From: Maridesulfovibrio sp.
GTDB lineage: Bacteria > Desulfobacterota > Desulfovibrionia > Desulfovibrionales > Desulfovibrionaceae
Length of the DNA: 64,000 nucleotides
Direction of reading: 5' to 3'
NCBI RefSeq assembly: GCF_963676065.1
Contig: NZ_OY780933.1
Span: forward strand, 434,001-498,000
In this document: in pieces, positions 55,484-63,802 of the stretch
How the letters are laid out: every line of letters starts with the position of its first letter
How positions within the stretch are numbered: position 1 is the stretch's first letter
Made by a program: the position numbers and the translations under genes
Notes under the pieces: generated by a model
The model's input: the letters and a program-made list of their open reading frames with translations, nothing else
Database searches by the model: none
Told to the model about the DNA's origin: nothing

Positions 55484-56512
55484 GTGAGTACTATTCTTGA
55501 TGTTGCACGTTTAGCGCAAGTCTCCACCGCCACAGTTTCCCGGGTGATCAATTCCCCTGATTCTGTGCGCGAAAAGACCCGTGAGAAAGTTCTCCGGGCC
55601 ATGAAGATGTGCAACTATAAATATAATGCTCTAGCACGTGGATTCGCCACCAAGAAGTCCAACACCATCGGACTGATCATCCCCAACATCAATAACCCGG
55701 TATTTGCTGAATCCACTCTCGGGGTTCAGGAATATGCCGAGAAAAAGCAGATCAAGGTCATCCTCGGCAACACATCCTACAAAATCTCTCAGGAAGAAAG
55801 CCTGATCACAGCCCTGCGGGAAAGTCAGGTGGACGGCCTGATCATCACAACGACCAATCCCAAGGGTGAAATAATCAAGACTCTTATAAATGAGAAAGTC
55901 CCGTTTGTTCTCCTTTTCAGCACGGTAAAAGGCGGTTCCATTTCCGCTGTGGGTGTTGATAACTATCGTGGAGGTTACGTTGCCACCGAACATCTCGTAT
56001 CACTCGGTCACCGCAGGATCGGCATGATCGCGGGCAACTTCTCCGTAACGGACAGATCCTATCACCGCTGGCACGGCTACCGCCAATGCCTCAAAGACAA
56101 CGACATCCCCTACGATAAAGAATTGCTGGTCCAGACCGAATACTCCCTCGCCGGAGGAAAGGATTCGATCAAACAACTCCTTGAGCAGGACTCTCCGCCC
56201 AGCGCGGTTTTCTGCTCCAACGATTATATCGCCCTCGGGGCTATCAAGGGAGCACGGGAAGCAGGTCTTTCCCTGCCCGAAGACCTATCCATAGTAGGTT
56301 TTGATGACATGCCCACAGCCTCATACATGGTCCCGGCCCTGACCACAGTCCGTCAGCCCGCTTATGAGATGGGCAGACGCGCCTGTAAGCTTCTACTTCA
56401 AAAGATGAAAACTCCGGGCAAACCGGAACAACATATGATGGAAACCAAACTGGTTGTCCGCGAATCCACCGCTGCCGTACCGCAAGAAATGGAAGCCGGG
56501 GACAGACAGTAG
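55484..56512 (+). CDS. LacI-family transcriptional regulator
   Basis: A 342-residue DNA-binding repressor. The N-terminal helix-turn-helix and hinge are typical (ILDVARLAQVSTATVSRVINSPDSVREKTREKV...YKYNALARGFATKKS), followed by a periplasmic-binding-like effector domain (about 60-330) with VDNYRGGYVATEHLVSLGHRRIGMIAG and FCSNDYIALGAIKGAREAG. The GTG at 55484 has GAGG six bases upstream; an ATG at 55469 lies inside the operator. It probably controls itself, the divergent hydrolase and the TRAP genes that begin 70 bases after its stop. Near the end, GTTGCCGCAAT occurs twice (56520-56530, 56532-56542). Confidence 0.93.
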   Translation: MSTILDVARLAQVSTATVSRVINSPDSVREKTREKVLRAMKMCNYKYNALARGFATKKSNTIGLIIPNINNPVFAESTLGVQEYAEKKQIKVILGNTSYKISQEESLITALRESQVDGLIITTTNPKGEIIKTLINEKVPFVLLFSTVKGGSISAVGVDNYRGGYVATEHLVSLGHRRIGMIAGNFSVTDRSYHRWHGYRQCLKDNDIPYDKELLVQTEYSLAGGKDSIKQLLEQDSPPSAVFCSNDYIALGAIKGAREAGLSLPEDLSIVGFDDMPTASYMVPALTTVRQPAYEMGRRACKLLLQKMKTPGKPEQHMMETKLVVRESTAAVPQEMEAGDRQ

Positions 56513-56581
56513 CAAAAGGGTTGCCGCAATTGTTGCCGCAATCCCGAAGAGTAAGGAAACAAACTTAGGAGGAAGATTACA

Positions 56582-57583
56582 ATGAGCTTCAAGAAGACCC
56601 TTTCCGTGCTTTGCGCAGGAGCTGTCCTGCTTCTGTCCATGAGCACAATGTGCATGGCGGACGATTACAAACTGACCCTGAAACTCAGCCACGTTTTCAG
56701 CCCTGCTGAGCAGCTTTCCAAATCCATGGATGCCGTAGCCGAGTCCATCTACAGAAAGACAGACGGCGCAATCAACATCCAGACTTTTCCGCAGGCACAG
56801 TTGCCCGCATACAAAGAAGGTGTAGAACAGGTTGTACGCGGAGCTAAATTCATCTCCGTAGAAGATCCTTCCTTCATCGGCGACTATGTTCCCGATTTCA
56901 AGGCCCTGTACGCCCCCATGCTTTATCGCAGCTTTGATGAATACGTTAACCTGACCCAGTCCGACCTCGTTAAGAAAATGGAAGCTGAAGCTGAAAAGCA
57001 GGGCATCAAAATACTCGCTCTGGACTACATCTACGGTTTTCGTAACCTGATCACCCAGAAAGTCATCAAGACTCCTGCCGACCTCAAGGGCATGAAAATC
57101 CGTACCCCCGGTTCCAAATCCTACATCGACACCCTCACCGCCATGGGCGCGGTTGCTACCCCACTGCCCTGGGGCGAAACCCTCTCCGCAGTGCAGCAGG
57201 GTGTTGTTGACGGCCTCGAAGGTTCCGAATTCACCAACATCGGCACCAAAGTATACGAAGGCCCCACCAAAAATGTAGCTAACACCCACCACATTCTCGG
57301 TACCTGTGGTGTCTACATTTCCACCAAAGTCTGGAATAAAATTCCTGCCAAATACCAGAAGATCATCGCTGAAGAATTCGCCAACGGCGCAACCCACATG
57401 GTCAACCTGCTCAAGTCCCAGCACGGCGGCGTGGTTAAGGAGCTGGAATCCTACGGCGTAAAATTCAACGAAGTAGACGGCGACGCTTTTCGCGCAGCCC
57501 TCAAACCTCTCTACAAAGAACAAAAAGGTATGACTCCCGGTATTTACCAGTCTATCTTCAAAGAACTCGACGCAATGAGATAA
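56582..57583 (+). CDS. dctP: TRAP transporter periplasmic solute-binding protein DctP
   Basis: A 333-residue exported binding protein with signal peptide (VLCAGAVLLLSMSTMCMADD). It has the DctP fold with LKLSHVFSPAEQLSKSMDAVAE at the start, FRNLITQKVIKTPADLKGMKIRTPGS in the middle, and PLPWGETLSAVQQGVVDGLEGSE, where the Arg in KIRTP usually pairs with a carboxylate of the ligand. So an acidic solute is likely. AGGAGG lies nine bases before the ATG. A hairpin follows the stop. Confidence 0.95.
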   Translation: MSFKKTLSVLCAGAVLLLSMSTMCMADDYKLTLKLSHVFSPAEQLSKSMDAVAESIYRKTDGAINIQTFPQAQLPAYKEGVEQVVRGAKFISVEDPSFIGDYVPDFKALYAPMLYRSFDEYVNLTQSDLVKKMEAEAEKQGIKILALDYIYGFRNLITQKVIKTPADLKGMKIRTPGSKSYIDTLTAMGAVATPLPWGETLSAVQQGVVDGLEGSEFTNIGTKVYEGPTKNVANTHHILGTCGVYISTKVWNKIPAKYQKIIAEEFANGATHMVNLLKSQHGGVVKELESYGVKFNEVDGDAFRAALKPLYKEQKGMTPGIYQSIFKELDAMR

Positions 57584-57593
57584 ACAATTAATT

Positions 57594-57630
57594 CAGGGCA
57601 TGGAAGCATTGGCTTCTGTGCCCTGCTTTT
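57594..57630 (+). terminator. Attenuator-like hairpin between dctP and dctQ
   Basis: CAGGGCA, two wobble pairs and GAAGC (57594-57607) face GCTTC through TGCCCTG (57612-57625) around ATTG, followed by CTTTT. It should let only part of the transcripts run on, keeping the binding protein in excess over the membrane subunits. Confidence 0.78.
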
Positions 57631-57641
57631 GGTGGTGAACA

Positions 57642-58139
57642 ATGTCTACTACAGCATCCAAATTTGTTTTTAAGAATTTCGACTTTCTGCTTAGCGGTTT
57701 TTTCCTGTGCATCACCGTTTCAGTGGTTATCGTCAATGTCGGGCTGCGCTATCTTTTCCAAGGCGGTCTTTTCTGGGCCGAAGAAGTGGCGACTACCGCA
57801 TTCATCTGGTCCGTTTTCGTCGGTTCCGCCGCTGCGTACCGTTACAAAATGCATATCGGCATTGATATGATAAGCAAAGTAGGCCCACCCATCTGGCGTA
57901 GGTTCATTGCTGTAGTCATCGACCTGCTCATGTTCATCATCAACGGATATATTGTTTATCTCAGTATTCTGTACATTCTGGCAAACAAACTTAAACGTAC
58001 CCCTGTACTTGACGTTCCCGCCATTTACGTGAATCTGGCACTTACGGTCGGTTTCTCCCTGATGGCTGTCTACGCACTGGCTTTCCTGTATCAGGACTTA
58101 GGAAAACTTTTCGGTAAACAGGCAGAAGAAGGAGAATAG
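57642..58139 (+). CDS. dctQ: TRAP transporter small membrane subunit DctQ
   Basis: A 165-residue inner-membrane protein with four predicted helices (about 14-35, 50-70, 88-112, 125-150). The conserved FWAEEVATTAFIWSVFVGSAAAYR segment between helices 1 and 3 is the DctQ hallmark. It lies between dctP and dctM in the normal P-Q-M order. Confidence 0.93.
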   Translation: MSTTASKFVFKNFDFLLSGFFLCITVSVVIVNVGLRYLFQGGLFWAEEVATTAFIWSVFVGSAAAYRYKMHIGIDMISKVGPPIWRRFIAVVIDLLMFIINGYIVYLSILYILANKLKRTPVLDVPAIYVNLALTVGFSLMAVYALAFLYQDLGKLFGKQAEEGE

Positions 58140-58143
58140 AACC

Positions 58144-59424
58144 ATGATTACATTTCCCGTAACCATTGTAATGGCCCTGTACTTCACCAGTATCCCCATT
58201 GCATTTGCCCTGCTCGCGGCGGGACTCGCATATTTCACTTTCGGCGATGTAGGCACACCTCCGGACCTGATCCTGCAGAAATTCATAACTTCCACCGCTT
58301 CCTTTCCTCTGCTGGCCATTCCTTTTTTCATTATGGCCGGAGAAATTATGAACTTTTCAGGCATCAGCTCCAGCCTGATGAAGATGGCCGACGTTCTCAC
58401 CGGACACCTGCGCGGCGGTCTGGCTCAGGTTAATGTCCTGCTCTCCACCCTCATGGGCGGAATCTCCGGTTCTGCCAACGCAGACGCAGCCATGCAGTCC
58501 AAAATCATTGTCCCGCAAATGACAAAACGCGGCTACAACACTGCTTTCGCAACAGCGATAACCGCTGCTTCTTCGGCCATTGCCCCGGTGATTCCTCCGG
58601 GCATCAACCTGATCATTTACGCCCTTATCGCGCAGGTATCAGTGGCCAAGATGTTCATCGGCGGCTACATGCCGGGCATACTCATGTGTTTGGCCCTGAT
58701 GCTCACTGTAGATTTCATTGCCAGAAAGAGGGATTACAAACCTTCCCGCGAAAAGATGGCCTCCTGCAGGGAAATCATCAAACAGGCTCGAGAATCCATC
58801 TGGGGACTTTTGCTTCCGTTAGGCATCATCGCCGGTATCCGGTTTGGTGTTTTCACCCCCACTGAAGCCGGAGCCATGGCTGTTCTGTTCTGCGTCATCA
58901 TCGGGGTTTTCTTTTATAAGCAGTTGAGATGGGAACATTTTCCCATCATCATGAAGAACACCATTCTGGGCACCAGCTCAGTCATGCTGATTGTTATAGC
59001 CGCCTCCGTATTCGGGCAGTACATGAGCTGGGAGCGTATTCCCCATCAACTGACCCATAGTATTCTGGCTATATCAGAATCTCCGTGGCTTATTCTGGTC
59101 GTCATTAACTTCCTGCTGCTGTTCCTTGGTATGTTCCTCGAAGGCGGAGCACTGCTGATTATCGTAGCTCCGCTACTGGTTCCGCTGGTTAAAAGCATGG
59201 GCATCGATCCCATCCATTTTGGTTTGATTATGATCGTAAATATTATGATCGGAGGTATTACGCCGCCGTTCGGTTCAATGATGTTCACGACCTGTGCAAT
59301 TACCGGATCAACCGTAGGAGAATTCTGCCGCGAAATATGGCCGTTTATTCTGGCATTGCTAGCTGTTCTGGTAATAGTCACTTATATGCCATCTGTGATC
59401 ATGTTCCTGCCTAACATTCTCTAG
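58144..59424 (+). CDS. dctM: TRAP transporter large membrane subunit DctM
   Basis: A 426-residue inner-membrane protein with about 12 helices, the sodium-driven translocation subunit. Typical stretches are FPLLAIPFFIMAGEIMNFSGIS, NVLLSTLMGGISGSANADAAMQSKI and ATAITAASSAIAPVIPPGINLIIY. It starts four bases after dctQ with AGGAG upstream. The sodium coupling fits the other Na+-linked genes in the window. Confidence 0.95.
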   Translation: MITFPVTIVMALYFTSIPIAFALLAAGLAYFTFGDVGTPPDLILQKFITSTASFPLLAIPFFIMAGEIMNFSGISSSLMKMADVLTGHLRGGLAQVNVLLSTLMGGISGSANADAAMQSKIIVPQMTKRGYNTAFATAITAASSAIAPVIPPGINLIIYALIAQVSVAKMFIGGYMPGILMCLALMLTVDFIARKRDYKPSREKMASCREIIKQARESIWGLLLPLGIIAGIRFGVFTPTEAGAMAVLFCVIIGVFFYKQLRWEHFPIIMKNTILGTSSVMLIVIAASVFGQYMSWERIPHQLTHSILAISESPWLILVVINFLLLFLGMFLEGGALLIIVAPLLVPLVKSMGIDPIHFGLIMIVNIMIGGITPPFGSMMFTTCAITGSTVGEFCREIWPFILALLAVLVIVTYMPSVIMFLPNIL

Positions 59425-59437
59425 TGGAGTTTTTTAA

Positions 59438-60379
59438 ATGATGCTCATCGGCCATAGGGGCTGTAAATACCCCGGATACAACCAAAACACCGTCCGCGCT
59501 TTTGAGAAAGTCACTTCCGAAGGAGTTGCGGCCATTGAATTTGATGTCCAGCTCAGCGCAGATCAAGAGCTGGTAATCGTCCATAATCTGGATCTTGAAG
59601 AAGTTTCCACTGGGACGGGAGAGGTTTCCAGTACCGATTCCGCCACTCTGAAAACTCTCTTTGCCGGAGACCCGGCGCAAGGTGAAGACCGCATCCCTTT
59701 TCTCGGGGAAATATTCGATTTCTTCGCTTCCTGCCCGGCAGAGAAACGTCCGGCAATCCATATGGAATTGAAAGGCAACAATACCGGCCGAAAAGCCGGG
59801 GAACTTTTCAATGAATATGTAGTTGCAGGAAAACTCAATATATCCGACATTCTGGTCAGTTCTTTTAACTGGAATGAGCTGGAAGCCATCCGCAAAATCT
59901 GTCCCGAAGTCAAGATAGCATTGCTGGATGGAGCCATTCGTCGCAACCGGCTGCTGGAAAAAACCGGACCGGAGGCAGAGCAGTACTTTGCAGAGCTTTT
60001 CGCTTACGGCAACGAAGACTATATGCTGCCACGGTTTTCCACTTTAAATGACAATTTGGAACTTCTTGATAGAATTTGTCCCGAATCTGAAATACATTCA
60101 AAGTTGGCTCAAGAAATAAATGACTGCCTTAGCGGTAAATATTATACCGAGAAACTGCTGGACAGCGCTGTATCCATGAAAGCTACTTCGGTGAACCTCT
60201 GGTACCGCACTGTATCTCCCGTTTTCATTGAAAAAGCTCATGCTCGGAAACTTGCAGTTTTCGTATACACCGCCAACCAACCAGAAGAATGGATCGCTCT
60301 TAGCGATATGAAGGTAGATGGTATTTTCACTGATTATTATGCGAAGGCCGCCCGTACACTGGCGGATTACAAAATTTAA
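59438..60379 (+). CDS. Glycerophosphodiester phosphodiesterase-family protein
   Basis: A 313-residue protein without a signal peptide, so cytoplasmic. It has the GDPD barrel: IGHRGCKYPGYNQNTVRAFEKV, IEFDVQLSADQELVIVHNLDLEEV, HMELKGNN, and FTDYYAKA at the end. The usual PENT is GYNQNT and the usual HD is HN here, although the catalytic His pair and the metal-binding acids are otherwise in place. GDPDs cleave glycerophosphodiesters to glycerol-3-phosphate and an alcohol. It starts 13 bases after dctM, so it probably processes the imported solute. Confidence 0.88.
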   Translation: MMLIGHRGCKYPGYNQNTVRAFEKVTSEGVAAIEFDVQLSADQELVIVHNLDLEEVSTGTGEVSSTDSATLKTLFAGDPAQGEDRIPFLGEIFDFFASCPAEKRPAIHMELKGNNTGRKAGELFNEYVVAGKLNISDILVSSFNWNELEAIRKICPEVKIALLDGAIRRNRLLEKTGPEAEQYFAELFAYGNEDYMLPRFSTLNDNLELLDRICPESEIHSKLAQEINDCLSGKYYTEKLLDSAVSMKATSVNLWYRTVSPVFIEKAHARKLAVFVYTANQPEEWIALSDMKVDGIFTDYYAKAARTLADYKI

Positions 60380-60387
60380 CCGGACAT

Positions 60388-60426
60388 GGGGTTCAGGCAC
60401 GGGGCTTTCGGCTTCTGCCGAACCCC
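60388..60426. other. Strong hairpin at the start of the large membrane-protein gene
   Basis: GGGGTTC-GGCA (60388-60399) pairs with TGCC-GAACCCC (60416-60426) with one bulged base. It begins eight bases after the GDPD stop and covers the first possible ATG of the next gene. No U-run follows. Confidence 0.7.
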
Positions 60427-60442
60427 GGACCTACTTCATGCC

Positions 60443-63400
60443 ATGACCAAAATATCTTCCATTTTCTTCGATAAGCTTGATTATCAACTCTTGCAGATTG
60501 TTGATGATGTTCTCAAACGCGGTCCCGAATCCCGCGCTTTCCGCTCGCTTTTAGCTGAATATATGCATCCACACGGGATCAAAGAAATGGCTGCACCACA
60601 AGGATTACGCATAGCTTATGCTGTAATCAGCCTGCTGGGCAGCTTTGAAAACGGTATCGCACATGACCGCCTAAAGGCACTGCGCTCACTGCGCGATGAA
60701 GTATTTCTCTCTTCCTCCGGATACTATCGCAAAAATACAGCCCGGGTACTTTTGCAGATCATGAAAAAGATGGTCCGGCCCGGCAACAGTGAACTGAGCA
60801 GACTCAAGCTGGCCCATGATTTCCGTATGATCTCAGCTGGAAGCCCGCGCAGAATAAGAAAAGAGCTGGCAAAATATCATCTGGTTGAAATGCCGGAAGA
60901 GTGGAACCAGTACGCCTTTGACCATCACGTTCACGACGCCAATACCAAAGGAAGAAAATCCCCCACCCACCTGATCATGGATGCATGGATCAAGGGGATT
61001 CGTAAACTTAAAGTTGTTTACTACAACTACGTGCGCCCGGAAGTCCTCGAGGAACTGCTTGAAGCAGGGTCCATACTGGATCTCGAAGTCCGGGTGAGCA
61101 TCGAGCTCTCTGCTCGTTTTAGGAATAAATTCGTACGCTTTACGTGGGAGCCGAACGTTCTTTCAGACAGTTCCAGCTACCATAATTTTCTTGAAAAAAA
61201 ACAGGTAGCTGATTTCTTTGAACAAGGCAGGGAGGTCTCCCGCTACCAGCAGAAGTATGTTTTTGACGTGTTGGAAGAATTTAATAACAAACACCGCGAA
61301 AACATCAGCAAACAACTGAAATTCAAGCTCCCTATTCTGGATCTGGAAGAATTTCTGGTCTTTGTGGGAACTGGGCAACCATCCATTCTCCATCTGGGGA
61401 GGTTTATCCACAATAAACTCGCCGGTTACGCTAAGAGCAAATGCGATGCGGAAAATTGCGAAACTAAAGATCAGTTCATCCCGGAACAAAACGCACTCAT
61501 GCAGACATTTACTGTGCGCAGAATCATTAACGAATATCTGATTCCGGAAAGAAATCCGCAGGTCAACAATCCGGCGGAACCGCATGCAGACACCGAACTT
61601 CCGGCACTCCTGCGCTGCAACATCAACGAATTGATGACCCGTCTGCTGCACATCCATCCCAGCTCAAAATTCACCCTCAATCTTGCAGGTCTTACCGCGC
61701 AGGATACTTTGGAACTGCTCTATGACGGCGGGGGCATGATAAGCCATATTGAGGCATTTAACCTGAATGATGCCTACAAAGAAGTGACCGAGGGTGAGAA
61801 TTCAACTGAGCAGCAGAGCACGCAACTCATTGGACAGAAAAAACATTATAGACTCATCGGGAAGTTACAGAAAGCCCTCAACGAGGACAGCGTAATCACT
61901 TTGAAAAGCGCTATCCGCGAAATTATTTATGATTACGATGACCAACTGGAGCGTCTGAAAAAAGAGAAGCCCGGCGATACTGAAATATTATTCGCTATGC
62001 AGGAGCGCAAACCGGAGTTGGTTGAGATTCTATCCGATCTGGAAAAATTTCATAGAATCTACCGGAAACGCAGCCTGAAATCACGCATCGGTTCCGGCTC
62101 CACCGGACAGGCAAAACATAGGCACGGTATGGGCTTTGTGGTCCTCGATACTCTTCCGGTACGGGCGCGCAAACCATTCTACCGCAACGTATGCGGAGAA
62201 GGGAGCACCCGTATTCCGGCCAGCGGGCTGATGACCAAAAGTATCAAAACCAAGGTTGGCCGCTTAGGGAGCGAAATCTCCCGAATGTCCGAAGACAAGG
62301 GCAAACGCTGGGTGGAATGGAGTCTTGATTCATTCAGAATACATGCTGGGAAACCGGGAAATATCGGCACACTTGGCGGACTGAACCTTCAGCCAGAGAA
62401 CAGTACGGACTGCGTAAGGGAAGCGGAAACGCTGGAAAAACCATGGACCTACCTGAATACCAACATCAAAAATACAGCCAAGGTCCTGCTGGGGTTTATC
62501 CCTGCTTTTCTGACCTTTTTCCTGACCAAGGACTGGTGGCTGCTGTCCTATTTCGGGGCTGTAATCTGGTTTGCAATCACCGGATCGCGCAACATTATTC
62601 AATCCGTCCTCGGAGGAGGAGGCTTGCGCCGTTCTCCACTTCTGCCGTGGAACTCACTGGTAAGCTGGAGCCGGATTTCGGATTCTCTGCTTTATACCGG
62701 ATTCTCAGTCCCATTGCTGGACTATCTGACCAAAACCCTACTACTGGACAACACTCTCGGCGTAACCACGTCCACTGACCCTATACTTCTTTATTCAGTC
62801 ATGGGGCTGGCCAACGGCATTTACCTTTCCACTCACAACGCCATCCGTGGACTTCCTAAAGGAGCAACTGTTGGTAACTTCTTCCGTTCCATTCTTGCTA
62901 TTCCCGTGGCAGTGGCACTAAGCGGACTGATTGGAGCGCTGCTCGGCATGGCCGGAATACCGGATGCAACCGGAATCCTGCAAAAGTGGGCGGCAATCAT
63001 TTCCAAATTCGCATCGGACGGAGTAGCGGCTTTCATTGAAGGACTTGCCGACAGGCAGGCCAACATCAAATCCAGAATGAGCGGCTACAGAATGAAAATT
63101 GCACAGCTCTTTTCAGTTTTTTCAAAACTGGATCTCATTTTTCCGGAAGAAGATGTTCTTGAGATGCTGCAAGCTCCGAAAATCATGATGCGTACCTTAA
63201 ACAAGGAAGCGAGGGATCTGGAAAAGCTGATCATCGTAAACGCCCTGGATCTTATGTACTTCTGGTTCTACCAACCGCGTTCACGCAAAGCATTATCCAT
63301 TATTCGCCAGAGTATGTCCCGCGAGGAATGGCTGATTTTCTACCGCTCTCAACTTATTTTGAAACGACATAAAGAAATCAGTCAGGTTTTTGTGGACGGT

Positions 63401-63496
63401 CTGGTGGGCAAGAATTTTTCTAAAGCTTTGTCCTTTTATCTGGATCAGTCACCACAATATTTGGCTGATATGGAAAAGCTTGAAAGAAAAAAGTAG
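60443..63496 (+). CDS. Large membrane protein with possible PHP-like motif, function unknown
   Basis: About 1017 residues from the chosen ATG (MTKISSIFFDKLDYQ); the frame also opens at 60386 but that codon lies inside a hairpin. Neither start has a clear ribosome binding site. The N-terminal half is mostly helical. Around residues 158-230 (chosen start) it has FDHHVHDANTKGRKSPTHLI and later VRVSIELSA, which resembles the opening HxH and the G/S-x-E block of PHP-type phosphoesterases, but this is weak. Hydrophobic segments at about 680-720 and 750-870 suggest five or six membrane helices, with a soluble C-terminal tail of about 150 residues. It ends the TRAP-GDPD run. I do not recognise the family. 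Confidence 0.7.
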   Translation: MTKISSIFFDKLDYQLLQIVDDVLKRGPESRAFRSLLAEYMHPHGIKEMAAPQGLRIAYAVISLLGSFENGIAHDRLKALRSLRDEVFLSSSGYYRKNTARVLLQIMKKMVRPGNSELSRLKLAHDFRMISAGSPRRIRKELAKYHLVEMPEEWNQYAFDHHVHDANTKGRKSPTHLIMDAWIKGIRKLKVVYYNYVRPEVLEELLEAGSILDLEVRVSIELSARFRNKFVRFTWEPNVLSDSSSYHNFLEKKQVADFFEQGREVSRYQQKYVFDVLEEFNNKHRENISKQLKFKLPILDLEEFLVFVGTGQPSILHLGRFIHNKLAGYAKSKCDAENCETKDQFIPEQNALMQTFTVRRIINEYLIPERNPQVNNPAEPHADTELPALLRCNINELMTRLLHIHPSSKFTLNLAGLTAQDTLELLYDGGGMISHIEAFNLNDAYKEVTEGENSTEQQSTQLIGQKKHYRLIGKLQKALNEDSVITLKSAIREIIYDYDDQLERLKKEKPGDTEILFAMQERKPELVEILSDLEKFHRIYRKRSLKSRIGSGSTGQAKHRHGMGFVVLDTLPVRARKPFYRNVCGEGSTRIPASGLMTKSIKTKVGRLGSEISRMSEDKGKRWVEWSLDSFRIHAGKPGNIGTLGGLNLQPENSTDCVREAETLEKPWTYLNTNIKNTAKVLLGFIPAFLTFFLTKDWWLLSYFGAVIWFAITGSRNIIQSVLGGGGLRRSPLLPWNSLVSWSRISDSLLYTGFSVPLLDYLTKTLLLDNTLGVTTSTDPILLYSVMGLANGIYLSTHNAIRGLPKGATVGNFFRSILAIPVAVALSGLIGALLGMAGIPDATGILQKWAAIISKFASDGVAAFIEGLADRQANIKSRMSGYRMKIAQLFSVFSKLDLIFPEEDVLEMLQAPKIMMRTLNKEARDLEKLIIVNALDLMYFWFYQPRSRKALSIIRQSMSREEWLIFYRSQLILKRHKEISQVFVDGLVGKNFSKALSFYLDQSPQYLADMEKLERKK

Positions 63497-63802
63497 GGTA
63501 GCTGAAATTTATTTCCATACGCCCATTTTTAAAGTGCTTTGGAAATAAATTCCGTGGCAACCATAGCGAACACAGCTTTCAAAATTATCCCTGATACGAA
63601 GTCGCAAGGGCGTATCAGCCTTACGCACCGATAGACAACCTCCTTACTGTAACAATAGGTTGGTTTGCCAATATCTCTATTTTTAAAATGCCCCAGCTTA
63701 TTGGGAAGATGTCAGCTTCATAAATACCCATAATCCAGAGCCTTAAACAATCATGAGCACGATATCCATAGCTGAGGATTTAAATATGAGTGAAAAGAAA
63801 CC
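63497..63802. other. Gene-free stretch with inverted repeat at 63506-63551
   Basis: AATTTATTTCCA (63506-63517) pairs perfectly with TGGAAATAAATT (63540-63551) around a 22-base spacer, just after the large membrane-protein gene. There is no T-run after the arm, so it may be a weak terminator or a regulatory stem. Nothing else is evident. Confidence 0.5.

Noticed and set aside
56520..56542. Direct repeat of GTTGCCGCAAT before dctP as an operator
   Set aside because: It does not resemble the LacI palindrome and only two copies are adjacent. It may be chance or a small mRNA stem, so it is noted only within the lacI entry.
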